Source: Nocardia salmonicida NBRC 13393
GTDB lineage: Bacteria > Actinomycetota > Actinomycetes > Mycobacteriales > Mycobacteriaceae
Length of the DNA: 64,000 nt
Reading direction: 5' to 3'
NCBI RefSeq assembly: GCF_001613085.1
Contig: NZ_BDBR01000017.1
Span: 1-64,000, forward strand
Numbering within the stretch: position 1 is the stretch's first letter; each line of letters starts with the position of its first letter. The position numbers were made by a program, and so were the translations under genes. Shown piece by piece: positions 32,775-41,603 of the stretch. The notes below the pieces were generated by a model. The model saw only the letters and a list, made by a program, of their open reading frames with translations, was not told where the DNA came from and ran no database searches.

Positions 32775-33994
32775 GAGTGTTGTTCTTTCCGTGAGGGTTT
32801 CGGGATGGTGGTCAGCGATAGGGCCGCTGCGGCTGCGGCGGCGAGGCTCAGGATCAAGAAGGTGCCCGGGTAGCCGCCCAGGCCCGAGGCCAGGGCGGTG
32901 GCGGCGAACGGTGCCGAGGCCACGGTGATGGTCATCGGTGCCGAAAGCAGTCCGGTGAGTTGCCCGTAGTGGGTCGAGCCCCAGCGGTCGGTGATCGCGG
33001 TGGCTTGGAGCAAGGTGAAGACCCCGCGTGCCATGCCCGACAGCACGGCCGCGACGGTCAGTGCTGCTGCGGTGGTGAAGATCCCGAGCAGCATCGTGGT
33101 AGCCGCGATCGCGACCAGGATCACCGCCGTACGAGTACGAACACTGGTGCGGGCGGCGAACGCGCTGTAGCCGATCCGGCTGACAACCTGCCCGACACCA
33201 CCGAGCCCGAGGGCGATCGCAGCGGTGGTGGTGGAGATCCCGCGCTCGGTCATCAACGGCACGAGGGTCACCACGACCGCGAACGAGGCGAACCCGGTGA
33301 CGCTCAACGCGATCGCCAACGTGAGGAAGGCGCGGCTACGCGCGATCGTGCCGGGATTACCGAGATGGACGTGATCGGTTTCGGCGTCGGGTCGGTCAGG
33401 CCAGGGCACTCGCAAGCCGAACCAGTGGCCGGGAACGGTCACGACCGCGAGGATCACCGCGAGCACCAGATAGGTTGCACGCCAATCGAACCGGGATGCC
33501 AGTGCTGCGGTCAACGGTGCGAACACCGTCGAGGCGAGTCCGCCGGCGAGTGTCAGCACCGTCAGCGCCCTCACCCGGTCGGGCCCGTACCAGCGAGTCA
33601 GCGCCGCGAACGCCGGTGGATACAACACCGCACCCATCGCCACCCCGACCAGCACCCAGCCGAGGAGAAACATCATCAAGGTCTGGGCGGTAGCCACGAT
33701 GATCAGTGCCGTGACCGCGAGCACCGAGCCTGCGGTCATCACGGCTCGTGGTCCGTGTCGGTCCAGTCGGCGACCGACGAAGATCCCGGTCAGCGCGGTG
33801 AGCAAGTGCCCGGCCGAGAACACCCCGGTCAACGCGGTGGCAGACCATCCGGTGTCGGCAGCGATGGAGCCGAGCAGGACCGGGAAGGCGTAGAACAGGA
33901 TTCCCCAGCTGGTGATCTCGGTGACGCACAAGACCACCAGCACCCGCCGCAACCCGGCCGCGGCGGGTGCCGCTGATGTCGAAACAACCTGCAT
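32771..33994 (-). CDS. MFS transporter of the ars cluster
   Basis: The 407-residue protein has 12 predicted TM helices in two six-helix bundles, with the motif-A-like loop GRRLDRHGPRAVMTAG between TM2 and TM3 and LTRWYGPDRVRALT after TM4. It looks like the NarK/oxalate-formate-type MFS proteins beside ArsO genes. It lies downstream of the flavoprotein gene (9 bp) and overlaps arsO. A role in exporting a modified arsenical is likely from context; the substrate is not shown by sequence. Confidence 0.75.
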   Translation of the reverse strand: MQVVSTSAAPAAAGLRRVLVVLCVTEITSWGILFYAFPVLLGSIAADTGWSATALTGVFSAGHLLTALTGIFVGRRLDRHGPRAVMTAGSVLAVTALIIVATAQTLMMFLLGWVLVGVAMGAVLYPPAFAALTRWYGPDRVRALTVLTLAGGLASTVFAPLTAALASRFDWRATYLVLAVILAVVTVPGHWFGLRVPWPDRPDAETDHVHLGNPGTIARSRAFLTLAIALSVTGFASFAVVVTLVPLMTERGISTTTAAIALGLGGVGQVVSRIGYSAFAARTSVRTRTAVILVAIAATTMLLGIFTTAAALTVAAVLSGMARGVFTLLQATAITDRWGSTHYGQLTGLLSAPMTITVASAPFAATALASGLGGYPGTFLILSLAAAAAAALSLTTIPKPSRKEQHS

Positions 33995-34003
33995 CGCAGT
34001 GGA

Positions 34004-35374
34004 TCAGCGCACAGGCGAGGAGATCAGGGGCAGTTCCTGGATCGCGGTCGGCACGCTCAGGGTCAACTCCTGCGCCGCAGCCGGAGCCGCGCAGCACCCG
34101 CCCGCAGATTCTTCGGCCGGGGCATCGAACAGGCCGGATCCGCCGCAAACACCGGTGTCGGGCAAGGTGAGCTCGACCCGTTGGGCGGCTTCGTGGTCAC
34201 CGGCGAGAGCGGCGACGATGGAGCGGACCTGCTCGTAGCCGGTCATCGCCAAGAACGTCGGCGCGCGGCCGTAGCTCTTCATTCCCGCCAGGAAGACACC
34301 GAATTCGGGGTGGGACAGTTCGGTGACTCCGTGCGGGTAGACGGTGCCACACGAGTGGGCGTTCGGGTCGATCAGCGGCGCCAGCTGAGTCGGCGCCTGC
34401 AAGGTCGCATCGAGATCGAGGCGGACCTCCGAGAGCCACGACAGGTCCGGGCGGAAACCGGTCAACACGATGACTTCGTCGATGCCTGTCACCGGGTCAC
34501 CTTCGGCCGGAATCAGCGTGAGCTGGCCGTTCTCGTTCTGCTCGACGGTCTCGGTGCGGAATCCGGTGACCACGGAGATGTGTCCGGCTTCGACGGCGGC
34601 TTGCGCGCGCAGCCCGAGTGCGCCGCGGGCGGGCAGTTCGTCGGCTTGTCCACCGCCGAAGGTGGATCCGATCGCACCACGGCGCAGCAGCCAGGTAATA
34701 CGGGTGTCTGGGTGCTCGGCGGCCAGCTCGGCGAGCACGATCAGCGCGGTAAGCGCGGAGTGCCCGCTTCCGGCGACGACGACGTGGTGACCGGCGTGGC
34801 GAGCGGAGGTGCCGGGGTCGGTGAGGTCGGGCACCCGGTAGGAAATATGTTGCACCGCAGCGATTTCCCCGATCGCGGGCAGACCGTCACCGCCGAGCGG
34901 GTTCGGTGTGGTCCAGGTACCGGAGGTGTCGATGACCGCGCGAGCGGTGATCCGCTCCTCGCGGCCGTCGGCGGTGCGAATGTGCACGGTCAGCGGTTCG
35001 GTGTCGCGTCCGGCGTCGACGACGCGGTCGCGGCCACGGCGTGCCACACCGGTCACTTCGGTGTTGAACCGAGCCTGCTTGCCGAGCGATTCGCCGAGCG
35101 GGCGCAGGTAGTTGGCGACCCACTCCGCACCGGTCGGATAGCCCTCGAGGTCGGGTTCGGTCCACCCCTGAGCGTCGAGCAGGGGGCGGGCGGCGGGGGC
35201 GATCAGCTCGGCCCAGCGGGAGAACACCCGCACGTGATGCCACTGCGCGACGGCGGCACCGGCGTGCTCACCGCGTTCGAGCAGCAGGAACGGCAGTTCG
35301 CGGCGGGTGAGTTCGGCGGCGGCGGCCAGACCGACCGGGCCAGCTCCGACAACGACTACGGGCAGGGCGTTCAT
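34004..35374 (-). CDS. FAD-dependent oxidoreductase with Cys-rich C-terminus, ars-associated
   Basis: The 456-residue protein has GAGPVGLAAAAELTRR (FAD-binding, about 10-26), AGSGHSALTALI (second Rossmann motif, about 204-215) and VLTGFRPDLSW. The C-terminal 50 residues carry four Cys (TGVCGGSGLFD, AGGCCAAPA), a plausible metalloid-binding or redox tail. The start is the ATG behind GAGG; a GTG one codon upstream is possible. It is the first gene of the operon transcribed away from the arsR fusion, with two ArsR-type dyads in between. Similar flavoproteins occur in actinobacterial ars loci without an agreed function. Confidence 0.75.
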   Translation of the reverse strand: MNALPVVVVGAGPVGLAAAAELTRRELPFLLLERGEHAGAAVAQWHHVRVFSRWAELIAPAARPLLDAQGWTEPDLEGYPTGAEWVANYLRPLGESLGKQARFNTEVTGVARRGRDRVVDAGRDTEPLTVHIRTADGREERITARAVIDTSGTWTTPNPLGGDGLPAIGEIAAVQHISYRVPDLTDPGTSARHAGHHVVVAGSGHSALTALIVLAELAAEHPDTRITWLLRRGAIGSTFGGGQADELPARGALGLRAQAAVEAGHISVVTGFRTETVEQNENGQLTLIPAEGDPVTGIDEVIVLTGFRPDLSWLSEVRLDLDATLQAPTQLAPLIDPNAHSCGTVYPHGVTELSHPEFGVFLAGMKSYGRAPTFLAMTGYEQVRSIVAALAGDHEAAQRVELTLPDTGVCGGSGLFDAPAEESAGGCCAAPAAAQELTLSVPTAIQELPLISSPVR

Positions 35375-35388
35375 CACGAACCTCTTTC

Positions 35389-35437
35389 ATCGACTTGGAT
35401 CGATTAACTACGGCCGAGAGTATCGACTGAGGTCGAT
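35389..35437. promoter_or_regulatory. two 16-bp dyads in the ars divergent promoter
   Basis: ATCGACTTGGATCGAT and ATCGACTGAGGTCGAT have the same 6-4-6 geometry; the second is a perfect palindrome in its arms, the first has one mismatch. They lie 33 bp apart between the flavoprotein start and the arsR-fusion start, one near each promoter. ArsR-family repressors bind such dyads. A GATATACT -10 element follows about 10 bp before the arsR-fusion ATG. Confidence 0.7.
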
Positions 35438-35474
35438 GAATGCAACCATCGATCTGCGCCGATATACTGGCGGC

Positions 35475-36314
35475 ATGCCCATCGCCCTGCCCCAAGCCCA
35501 GGTCCTGCCTACCGGCGAGGCCACCACCTACGCCGAATGGTTCGCCTGCCTGGCCGAACCGGTACGAGTGCGATTGCTCCATGCCGTAGCGACGACCCCG
35601 AAAGGCATCACGGTCGGCGCGCTGACCGAGATCTTGGGCACCAGCCAGTCCACGACCTCCCACCACGTCCGCAAGCTCGCCGACGTGGGTTTCGTGCGCC
35701 TGCACAAGGAGGGCACCGCCACCATCGTCACCGTCAACGAAGCCTGCTGCGCCGGGCTCCCGCACGCCGCCGATGCCGTGATGGGCCTACTCGCACCGCG
35801 CCCGTGCTGCCCCGCCGACCTTCCCGTCGACGTCACCGTCCGCGCCCTGGAACCCGGCGATTGGGCCGACGTGCGGCGCATTTACGGCGAGGGCATCGCC
35901 ACCGGGATCGCGACTTTCGAGACCGAGGTCCCGACTCGTGCGCATCTGGACAAGCACTGGCTGCCCGGGCACCGTTGGGTCGCCGAGCTCGACGGACAGG
36001 TCGTGGGCTGGACCGCCGCGAGCGCGGTGTCGAGCCGTGAATGCTACGCCGGGGTGGCTGAGACCTCGGTCTATGTCGCGGACTCCCATCGCGGTCGCGG
36101 CGTCGGCAAAGCCCTGCTGCACAAGCAGGTCCTGGCCGCCGATGACGACGGCTTGTGGACATTGCAGACCTCGATCTTCACCGACAACCGCGCCTCACTC
36201 GCCCTGCATCACAGCGCCGGGTACCGCACCGTCGGGGTGCGCGAACGTATCGCCCAACGCGACGGCGTGTGGCGCGACACCGTTCTGCTCGAACGCCGCT
36301 CGCCGGTTCGGTAA
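35475..36314 (+). CDS. ArsR repressor fused to ArsN-like GNAT acetyltransferase
   Basis: The 279-residue fusion has an ArsR winged-helix domain (about 18-95; LAEPVRVRLLHAV, TSQSTTSHHVRKLADVGFV) with Cys pairs at 91-92 and 111-112 that could bind As(III), and a GNAT acetyltransferase (about 118-275; VTVRALEPGDW, SVYVADSHRGRGVGKALL, NRASLALHHSAGYRTVGVRER) of the phosphinothricin/ArsN type, which acetylates amino groups of organoarsenicals such as arsinothricin (family knowledge). One protein may thus sense and detoxify. The start is the ATG 12 bp after the -10; upstream in-frame ATGs overlap the operator. Confidence 0.85.
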   Translation: MPIALPQAQVLPTGEATTYAEWFACLAEPVRVRLLHAVATTPKGITVGALTEILGTSQSTTSHHVRKLADVGFVRLHKEGTATIVTVNEACCAGLPHAADAVMGLLAPRPCCPADLPVDVTVRALEPGDWADVRRIYGEGIATGIATFETEVPTRAHLDKHWLPGHRWVAELDGQVVGWTAASAVSSRECYAGVAETSVYVADSHRGRGVGKALLHKQVLAADDDGLWTLQTSIFTDNRASLALHHSAGYRTVGVRERIAQRDGVWRDTVLLERRSPVR

Positions 36315-36387
36315 CCCCGGGGCGGCCGGGTGGTGTTCACCGGTTGTTCGTTTGCCTCGCTGTATCGATATCGGTCAATATAGGCGT

Positions 36388-36765
36388 ATGTCGAAGTCGA
36401 AGTTGGTGGTGACGCCCGTGCAGGCGTGCTCCGCCGCGCCCCTGGTGCGCGAGCCCCTGACCGAACCCCACGCCACCGAACTCGCGAGCGTGTTCAAAGC
36501 ACTCTCCGATCCCGTCCGGTTGCGCCTGCTGAGCGCCATCGCCTCCCGCGAGAGTCAAGAAGCGTGCGTGTGTGACCTGTCGGTCGGGATCGAGCTGACC
36601 CAGCCCACGATCTCGCACCACCTCAAAGTGCTGCGCGAAGCCGGGCTGCTCGACAGCGAACGCCGCGCCTCCTGGGTCTACTACCGAGTGGTCCCCGCAG
36701 CCCTGCAACGACTCTCCGAAGTCCTGCTCGTCGAGAGCGGCACAACCCAGGGAATCAACGCATGA
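36388..36765 (+). CDS. arsR: ArsR-family arsenite-responsive repressor
   Basis: At 125 residues it is a stand-alone ArsR: LASVFKALSDPVRLRLLSAIA, metal-binding CVCDL (C60, C62), then the recognition helix TQPTISHHLKVLREAGLL and wing RRASWVYYRV. A further Cys at 14 could complete the As(III) site. A TATCGATATCGG sequence and a CAATATAGG -10-like element lie just upstream, so translation may be leaderless. It overlaps acr3 (ATGA) and so controls its own efflux operon. Confidence 0.9.
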   Translation: MSKSKLVVTPVQACSAAPLVREPLTEPHATELASVFKALSDPVRLRLLSAIASRESQEACVCDLSVGIELTQPTISHHLKVLREAGLLDSERRASWVYYRVVPAALQRLSEVLLVESGTTQGINA

Positions 36766-37865
36766 ACGCGACCACCACCGACCACCCCGCCGTCGTCGGC
36801 AAACTGTCCACCCTCGACCGATTCCTGCCGGTCTGGATCGGCATCGCGATGGCCGCCGGACTACTACTCGGACGCATGATCCCCGGCCTCGGCGACACCT
36901 TGTCGGCCGTGGAGATCGACGGCATCTCCCTGCCGATCGCGATCGGGCTGCTGATCATGATGTATCCGGTGCTGGCCAAGGTGCGCTACGACCGCCTCGA
37001 CTCCGTCACCGGCGACCGCAAACTCCTGATCAGCTCCCTGGTCCTGAACTGGATCCTCGGCCCGGCCCTGATGTTCGCCCTGGCCTGGCTGTTCCTGCCC
37101 GACCTCCCGGAGTACCGGACCGGGCTGATCATCGTCGGCCTCGCGCGCTGCATCGCCATGGTCATCATCTGGAACGACCTCGCCTGCGGTGACCGCGAAG
37201 CCGCCGCTGTCCTCGTCGCCTTGAACTCGATCTTCCAGGTCTTCATGTTCGCTGTTCTGGGCTGGTTCTATCTCGCGGTCCTGCCCGGCTGGCTGGGCCT
37301 GGAACAAACCACCATCGACGTCTCCCCCTGGCAGATCGCGAAATCGGTGCTGATCTTCCTCGGCATCCCTCTGCTGGCAGGGTTCTTGACCCGCCGCCTC
37401 GGCGAACGCGCCAAGGGCCGCGAATGGTACGAATCGAAGTTCCTGCCCAAGATCGGCCCGTGGGCGCTCTACGGTCTGCTGTTCACCATCGTGATCCTGT
37501 TCGCTCTGCAAGGCGACCAGATCACCTCCCACCCGGTCGACGTCGTCCGCATCGCGATCCCGCTGCTGGCCTACTTCGCGATCATGTGGGGCGGCGGCTA
37601 CGCCATGGGCGCGGCCCTGGGCCTGGGCTATGAACGCACCACCACCCTCGCCTTCACCGCTGCGGGCAACAACTTCGAACTAGCTATCGCCGTCGCGATC
37701 GCCACCTACGGGGTCACCTCCGGCCAAGCGCTCGCCGGGGTCGTCGGCCCGCTGATCGAGGTCCCCGTCCTGGTCGGGTTGGTCTATGTCTCCCTGGCGC
37801 TACGCAAGCGATTCCGACCCACGACCGCTGCAGACGCCTCCACCGGAGTGGTGGCACCGCGGTGA
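36762..37865 (+). CDS. acr3: Acr3-family arsenite efflux permease
   Basis: The 367-residue protein has ten predicted TM helices in the BART fold. The Acr3 signatures are present: GLIIVGLARCIAMVIIWNDLACGD with the essential Cys at about 130, ALNSIFQVFMFAVLGWFYL, and AGNNFELAIAVAIA. It extrudes As(OH)3 across the membrane. It is coupled to arsR upstream (ATGA) and to the phosphatase-like gene downstream (GTGA). Confidence 0.93.
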   Translation: MNATTTDHPAVVGKLSTLDRFLPVWIGIAMAAGLLLGRMIPGLGDTLSAVEIDGISLPIAIGLLIMMYPVLAKVRYDRLDSVTGDRKLLISSLVLNWILGPALMFALAWLFLPDLPEYRTGLIIVGLARCIAMVIIWNDLACGDREAAAVLVALNSIFQVFMFAVLGWFYLAVLPGWLGLEQTTIDVSPWQIAKSVLIFLGIPLLAGFLTRRLGERAKGREWYESKFLPKIGPWALYGLLFTIVILFALQGDQITSHPVDVVRIAIPLLAYFAIMWGGGYAMGAALGLGYERTTTLAFTAAGNNFELAIAVAIATYGVTSGQALAGVVGPLIEVPVLVGLVYVSLALRKRFRPTTAADASTGVVAPR

Positions 37866-38278
37866 GCACAACACCGTCCGTGCTGTTCGTGTGCGTCAAG
37901 AACGGTGGTAAGTCCCAGATGGCCGCAGGTTTGATGCGCGCCGCCGCCGATGATCGGGTCGAGATCCATTCCGCTGGAACCAAACCCGGCACCTCGGTCA
38001 ACGCCCTGTCAGCGCAATCGTTGCTCGAAGTCGGCGTCGATATCCGCGCCGAGATCCCGAAACCGATCGATCCGGCCCTGCTCCGCACGGTCGACCTGGT
38101 CGTCACGCTCGGCAGTGAAGCCCACGTCGAACCAGTCGAGGGCGTGCGAATCATCAACTGGGACACCGACGAACCCTCCGAACGCGGCATCGACGGCATC
38201 GAACGCATGCGCCTGGTCCGCGACGACATCGCCGCCCGCGTCGAAACACTGCTCACCGAACTCACCACACCCGCCTAG
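37862..38278 (+). CDS. low-molecular-weight phosphatase-type ArsC homologue with CX5K loop
   Basis: The 138-residue protein has the LMW-PTP fold, starting SVLFVCVKNGGKSQMAAGLM. The catalytic Cys11 is present, but the P-loop reads C-VKNGG-K, with Lys17 in place of the invariant Arg, and Lys13 instead of His. The Cys pair used as resolving residues in thioredoxin-coupled ArsC (MGCGDxCP) is absent; the corresponding stretch is TLGSEAHVEPVEG. The conserved NWDTDEPS acid loop remains. It may be a mycothiol-type reductase variant, an arsenate-binding protein or a non-catalytic paralogue. GTG overlaps acr3. Confidence 0.75.
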   Translation: MSTTPSVLFVCVKNGGKSQMAAGLMRAAADDRVEIHSAGTKPGTSVNALSAQSLLEVGVDIRAEIPKPIDPALLRTVDLVVTLGSEAHVEPVEGVRIINWDTDEPSERGIDGIERMRLVRDDIAARVETLLTELTTPA

Positions 38279-38292
38279 CAACGGACACCCTC

Positions 38293-38961
38293 ATGAGCGA
38301 CAGCCCTCTCGCCCCCTTCCACACCCACCACGACCTGACCATCGACCAGCAACTCGCCCTCAAAACCGCCGCCACCCACCTGCAACGCGAGTTCGACGGC
38401 ACCTTCGGCATCGAAACGATCGAACGGTTCCTGCACTCGTCCTACGACCAGTTCGCCGGACGCGCGACCGTGATCAACTACCTGCCCCTGCTGGCCGAAC
38501 GCTTCGCCCGCCAACGCCTGCACGCCCTGGCCCGCGTCGAAGGCAAAGCCCACACCGGCACCCCGACCGTGCTGTTCCTGTGCACCCACAACGCCGGACG
38601 TTCACAGATGGCGCTCGGGTACTTCACCCACCTCGCCGGAGACCGCGCCGTGGCCTGGTCCGGCGGCAGCGAACCCGGCGACGAGATCAACCCCGCCGCG
38701 ATCGCGGCGATGGCCGAAGTCGGCATCGACATCACGACCGAATTCCCCAAGCCCTGGACCGAGGAGATCATCCAGGCCGCCGACGTGGTCATCACCATGG
38801 GCTGCGGCGACGCCTGCCCCCTCTACCCCGGCCGCCGCTACGAGGAATGGAACCTCGACGACCCCGCCGAACTCGACCTCACCGCGATCCGCCCCATCCG
38901 CGACGAGATCGAAACCCGCGTCCGCCACCTGCTCGCCGAACTCGACCTCCCAGCCACCTGA
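38293..38961 (+). CDS. arsC: arsenate reductase ArsC with N-terminal helical domain
   Basis: The 222-residue protein adds a three-helix N-terminal domain (about 12-85; LALKTAATHLQREFDGTFG...ERFLHSSYDQFAGRA) to the LMW-PTP-type ArsC domain. The active-site loop is CTHNAGRSQMA (C97) and the resolving Cys motif MGCGDACPLYPG (C171, C175) is complete. This longer form matches actinobacterial thioredoxin-dependent ArsC proteins such as C. glutamicum ArsC1' as I recall them. It reduces As(V) to As(III) for export by Acr3. Confidence 0.88.
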   Translation: MSDSPLAPFHTHHDLTIDQQLALKTAATHLQREFDGTFGIETIERFLHSSYDQFAGRATVINYLPLLAERFARQRLHALARVEGKAHTGTPTVLFLCTHNAGRSQMALGYFTHLAGDRAVAWSGGSEPGDEINPAAIAAMAEVGIDITTEFPKPWTEEIIQAADVVITMGCGDACPLYPGRRYEEWNLDDPAELDLTAIRPIRDEIETRVRHLLAELDLPAT

Positions 38962-38975
38962 AAGGGATTGCCCAC

Positions 38976-39386
38976 ATGAGCACCAAGCCCAGCGTGTTAT
39001 TCGTCTGCGTCCACAACGCCGGACGCTCCCAGATGGCCGCCGGATTCCTCTCTCACCTCGCCGGTGAGGCCATCGAGGTCCGATCTGCGGGCAGCGCGCC
39101 CGCTGAGACCATCAACCCCTCCGCCGTCGAGGCGATGGCCGAACTCGGCATCGACATCTCCGATCAGACGCCGAAGATCCTGACCTACGACGCCGTGGAA
39201 ACCTCCGACGTCGTGATCACCATGGGCTGCGGTGACACCTGCCCGTCGTTCCCTGGTGTCAGCTACCGCGATTGGGTCCTGGAAGACCCCGCAGGCAAGG
39301 GTGTGGACTCGGTCCGGCCGATCCGCGACGAGATCAAGACCCGCGTCGAAGCCCTCATCGCGGAATTGGTGTCGGCCCGAGCCTGA
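38976..39386 (+). CDS. arsC: arsenate reductase ArsC, short form
   Basis: The 136-residue LMW-PTP-type reductase has active-site CVHNAGRSQMAAGF (C11, R17) and the redox pair MGCGDTCPSFPG (C85, C89). AAAGGGA precedes the ATG. It closes the arsR-acr3-arsC operon. With the two preceding genes it makes three phosphatase-fold proteins in tandem, two of which keep all catalytic residues. Confidence 0.9.
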   Translation: MSTKPSVLFVCVHNAGRSQMAAGFLSHLAGEAIEVRSAGSAPAETINPSAVEAMAELGIDISDQTPKILTYDAVETSDVVITMGCGDTCPSFPGVSYRDWVLEDPAGKGVDSVRPIRDEIKTRVEALIAELVSARA

Positions 39387-39703
39387 CACGCAACATCAGG
39401 CAGGATCTGCCGCCGCAGCCTCGCACCGACGTCCATCGAGGTGCGAGACTCGGGGGATCCTCGACGTCTGCAGCCAAGCAATCCAGCGCATGATCGAATG
39501 TATGTGCGAATCGGTTCGGCCCTATATGGGCGCCGGGCAGTGGACGGAACCCGCTCCCCTCTTCTGCCTGCCTGGGCACCGCTGGGGCTGGGTAGATCAC
39601 TCGATGCTTGCATAACGAAGTGCGGCCTCCACACTTGCCGCCTCGCGTGACAATCTCGCGACCATTTCGTAATATTGCGCGAGTTCCATTTCGACGCTAG
39701 CTG
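39387..39703. other. 317-bp gap after the ars operon, no gene seen
   Basis: The stretch contains only short open frames with no supporting ribosome-binding site and no strong hairpin. A run TCGCGACC...GCGCGA flanking AATATT (about 39655-39682) may belong to the promoter of the next gene. It separates the ars module from genes of different style. Confidence 0.4.
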
Positions 39704-40348
39704 GTGATTGAAACGTCCGGTCAACATCGCACTCCTGCGGCGCCCACAGGCCGCGCCTCCCTGGTTGTCTGCAGCCTCGCCGCGACCGTACCCGCGATGA
39801 TCTGGATGGCGTTGCGGCCGAGTGGGTCTGAGGTGCAGCAGGTCAGCGCGATTGCGCCGCAAGCGCCGACGGCGATCGAGCTCGATACGCTGCCTATTTT
39901 GGCGCATGACGCGCCGGAGCCGGGACCGGGGTTGCCCCCGGTCGCCGCAGACGACGAAGAGGCGAAACTGTCTGCCCTCAAGGCGAAATCCCCGTGCGGA
40001 ACGGTGTGGAAGGGCACTCGGCCGCATGTCGCGCAGGTCAGTAACATGGTGCAGCAGATGTTCGGGATTTCCGACATCGGTGGCGCGCAGGGGCGCTACG
40101 ACGGTGATCACGGTGCTGGTCTCGCGCTCGACATCATGACGCCGAATCCGGCCCAGGGCGATGCGATCGCTGCTTTTGTTCTGGCCAACAAGGCGCGGTT
40201 CGGCGTCAACTACGTGATCTGGCAGCAGCGTTACAACGATGGCGGCGGGTGGTCGTACATGGAGGATCGTGGTAGCCCGACCCAGAATCACTACGACCAT
40301 GTGCATGTTTCGTTCGCCTCGTCCGGGGCAGCGAATCTTATGTGCTGA
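39704..40348 (+). CDS. exported protein with ARB-07466-like C-terminal domain
   Basis: From a GTG start the product has 214 residues: an N-terminal hydrophobic anchor (about 19-37, LVVCSLAATVPAMIWMAL), a Pro/Asp linker, and a C-terminal domain (about 95-210) with GRYDGDHGAGLALDIM, YVIWQQRY and DRGSPTQNHYDHVHVSF. The last motif (H-x-x-H-V-H) defines the ARB-07466/VldE-like family common in secreted actinobacterial proteins, sometimes next to peptidoglycan hydrolase domains. Probably acts in the cell envelope. Its end overlaps the end of the convergent MFS gene by 11 bp. Confidence 0.75.
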   Translation: MIETSGQHRTPAAPTGRASLVVCSLAATVPAMIWMALRPSGSEVQQVSAIAPQAPTAIELDTLPILAHDAPEPGPGLPPVAADDEEAKLSALKAKSPCGTVWKGTRPHVAQVSNMVQQMFGISDIGGAQGRYDGDHGAGLALDIMTPNPAQGDAIAAFVLANKARFGVNYVIWQQRYNDGGGWSYMEDRGSPTQNHYDHVHVSFASSGAANLMC

Positions 40349-41603
40349 TCAGGGGTTTGGTGTGTGATTCGGCTCTACCGAGTGCTCCGGATCTGTTGAG
40401 CAGGCCGAGTGCTGTCGTGGTGATCGCGCCTATCACGATCAGTCCTGTCCACGCCAGCGCGTCGAGCCCGGCACGATGGGCAGCGCCCAGCAACGCACCG
40501 GTCCCGAGGTTGCCCAGCAGGATTCCGATTCCCACGATGGTGTTGTAAAACCCGTAGTGTGTTGCCACTAGACGTCCGCCTGACAGTGAGACGATCGTAT
40601 CCATCTCGAACGGGAAGACCGCGGCGCTGGCTACCGCCAGGATTGCCGCCGATACCAGCAACGCGATGATCGCCGCAGCGGGACCGAACCGGCCTGGGTC
40701 CGGTACCAGCAGCAACGGCAAGAAGGCGGCGGCGAGTGCGCCCACGCCGACCACCAGCCCGAGTCTGCTGCCGAAACGGGCCTCGAACCACCGCGTGATC
40801 CGAAGTTGGCCCGCGACAGCGACTGTCGCGTTGACGACAAACAATGCGGCCACCAACGGTGCGGCGGCACCATCGCTGATGTACTCGGCGTGCAATGGCA
40901 ATGCCAGATACACCTGAAAAGACAGGACGTAGGAGCCGGTCATCGCTACCGCGAACCACATAAAGGCGCGGTTCGATGTGATGCTCGCCCAATCCTTCCA
41001 GACCGATACTCGGTCTATGACGGGTTTTCCACGACCAGAGGGTAGGGCTGCCAGTTGTCCGATGGTCAGCACAGCGAAGACACCGGCGGCCGCTGCGGCG
41101 GTCACGCGGAAATCCAATGCCAGCAAGGCGATTCCGACCAGTGGGCCCGCCAGAATTCCGGCTTGGTAGAACACGTTGAACATCGCGAAGGCCGGAACCC
41201 GGCGTTCACCGGCCTCGGCAGCTAGATAGGCACGCACCGCCGGATTGAACAGAGCGCCCGCGAATCCGGTTGCGGCGGAGGCGATCAGCAGTGCGGGCAG
41301 TGTTTCGACGACGGCCAGTAGCCCGAAGCCCGCTGTTCGCAGCAGGCAGCCCGCGACGATGAGTGGTTTGTAGCCGAGGCGGTCGGCGAGGGTTCCGCCG
41401 ATCAGGAACATTCCCTGTTGGGAGAAGTTTCGTACGCCGAGCACCAGCCCGACTGTCCAGGCGGCGAGGCCGAGCGATGCGGAGAGATAGCCGGCCAAGT
41501 AGGGCATCAACATGTAGAAGCCGAGGTTGATCGCGAACTGATTGATCATCAGCATGCGGGTGACTTTGTTGTAGCTGCCGAAGCTGCGGACGATTTCGAT
41601 CAT
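40338..41603 (-). CDS. MFS transporter coupled to a cysteine-synthase-like enzyme
   Basis: The 421-residue protein has 12 TM helices, with the motif-A-like GGTLADRLGYKPLIVAG loop and FNPAVRAYLAAEAGERRVPAFAMFNVFYQAG in TM4-5. It resembles MFS exporters of small amino-acid-like compounds (MdtH-type). The ATG overlaps the stop of the PLP enzyme gene (ATGA), which argues that the transporter handles the product of that enzyme. An in-frame upstream start would lie inside the enzyme gene and is not used. Confidence 0.8.
   Translation of the reverse strand: MIEIVRSFGSYNKVTRMLMINQFAINLGFYMLMPYLAGYLSASLGLAAWTVGLVLGVRNFSQQGMFLIGGTLADRLGYKPLIVAGCLLRTAGFGLLAVVETLPALLIASAATGFAGALFNPAVRAYLAAEAGERRVPAFAMFNVFYQAGILAGPLVGIALLALDFRVTAAAAAGVFAVLTIGQLAALPSGRGKPVIDRVSVWKDWASITSNRAFMWFAVAMTGSYVLSFQVYLALPLHAEYISDGAAAPLVAALFVVNATVAVAGQLRITRWFEARFGSRLGLVVGVGALAAAFLPLLLVPDPGRFGPAAAIIALLVSAAILAVASAAVFPFEMDTIVSLSGGRLVATHYGFYNTIVGIGILLGNLGTGALLGAAHRAGLDALAWTGLIVIGAITTTALGLLNRSGALGRAESHTKPLIST

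Noticed and set aside
39490..39615. Short ORF after the ars operon (starts MIECMCESV)
   Set aside because: Cys near the start looked interesting, but there is no ribosome-binding site or promoter and the rest is unremarkable.
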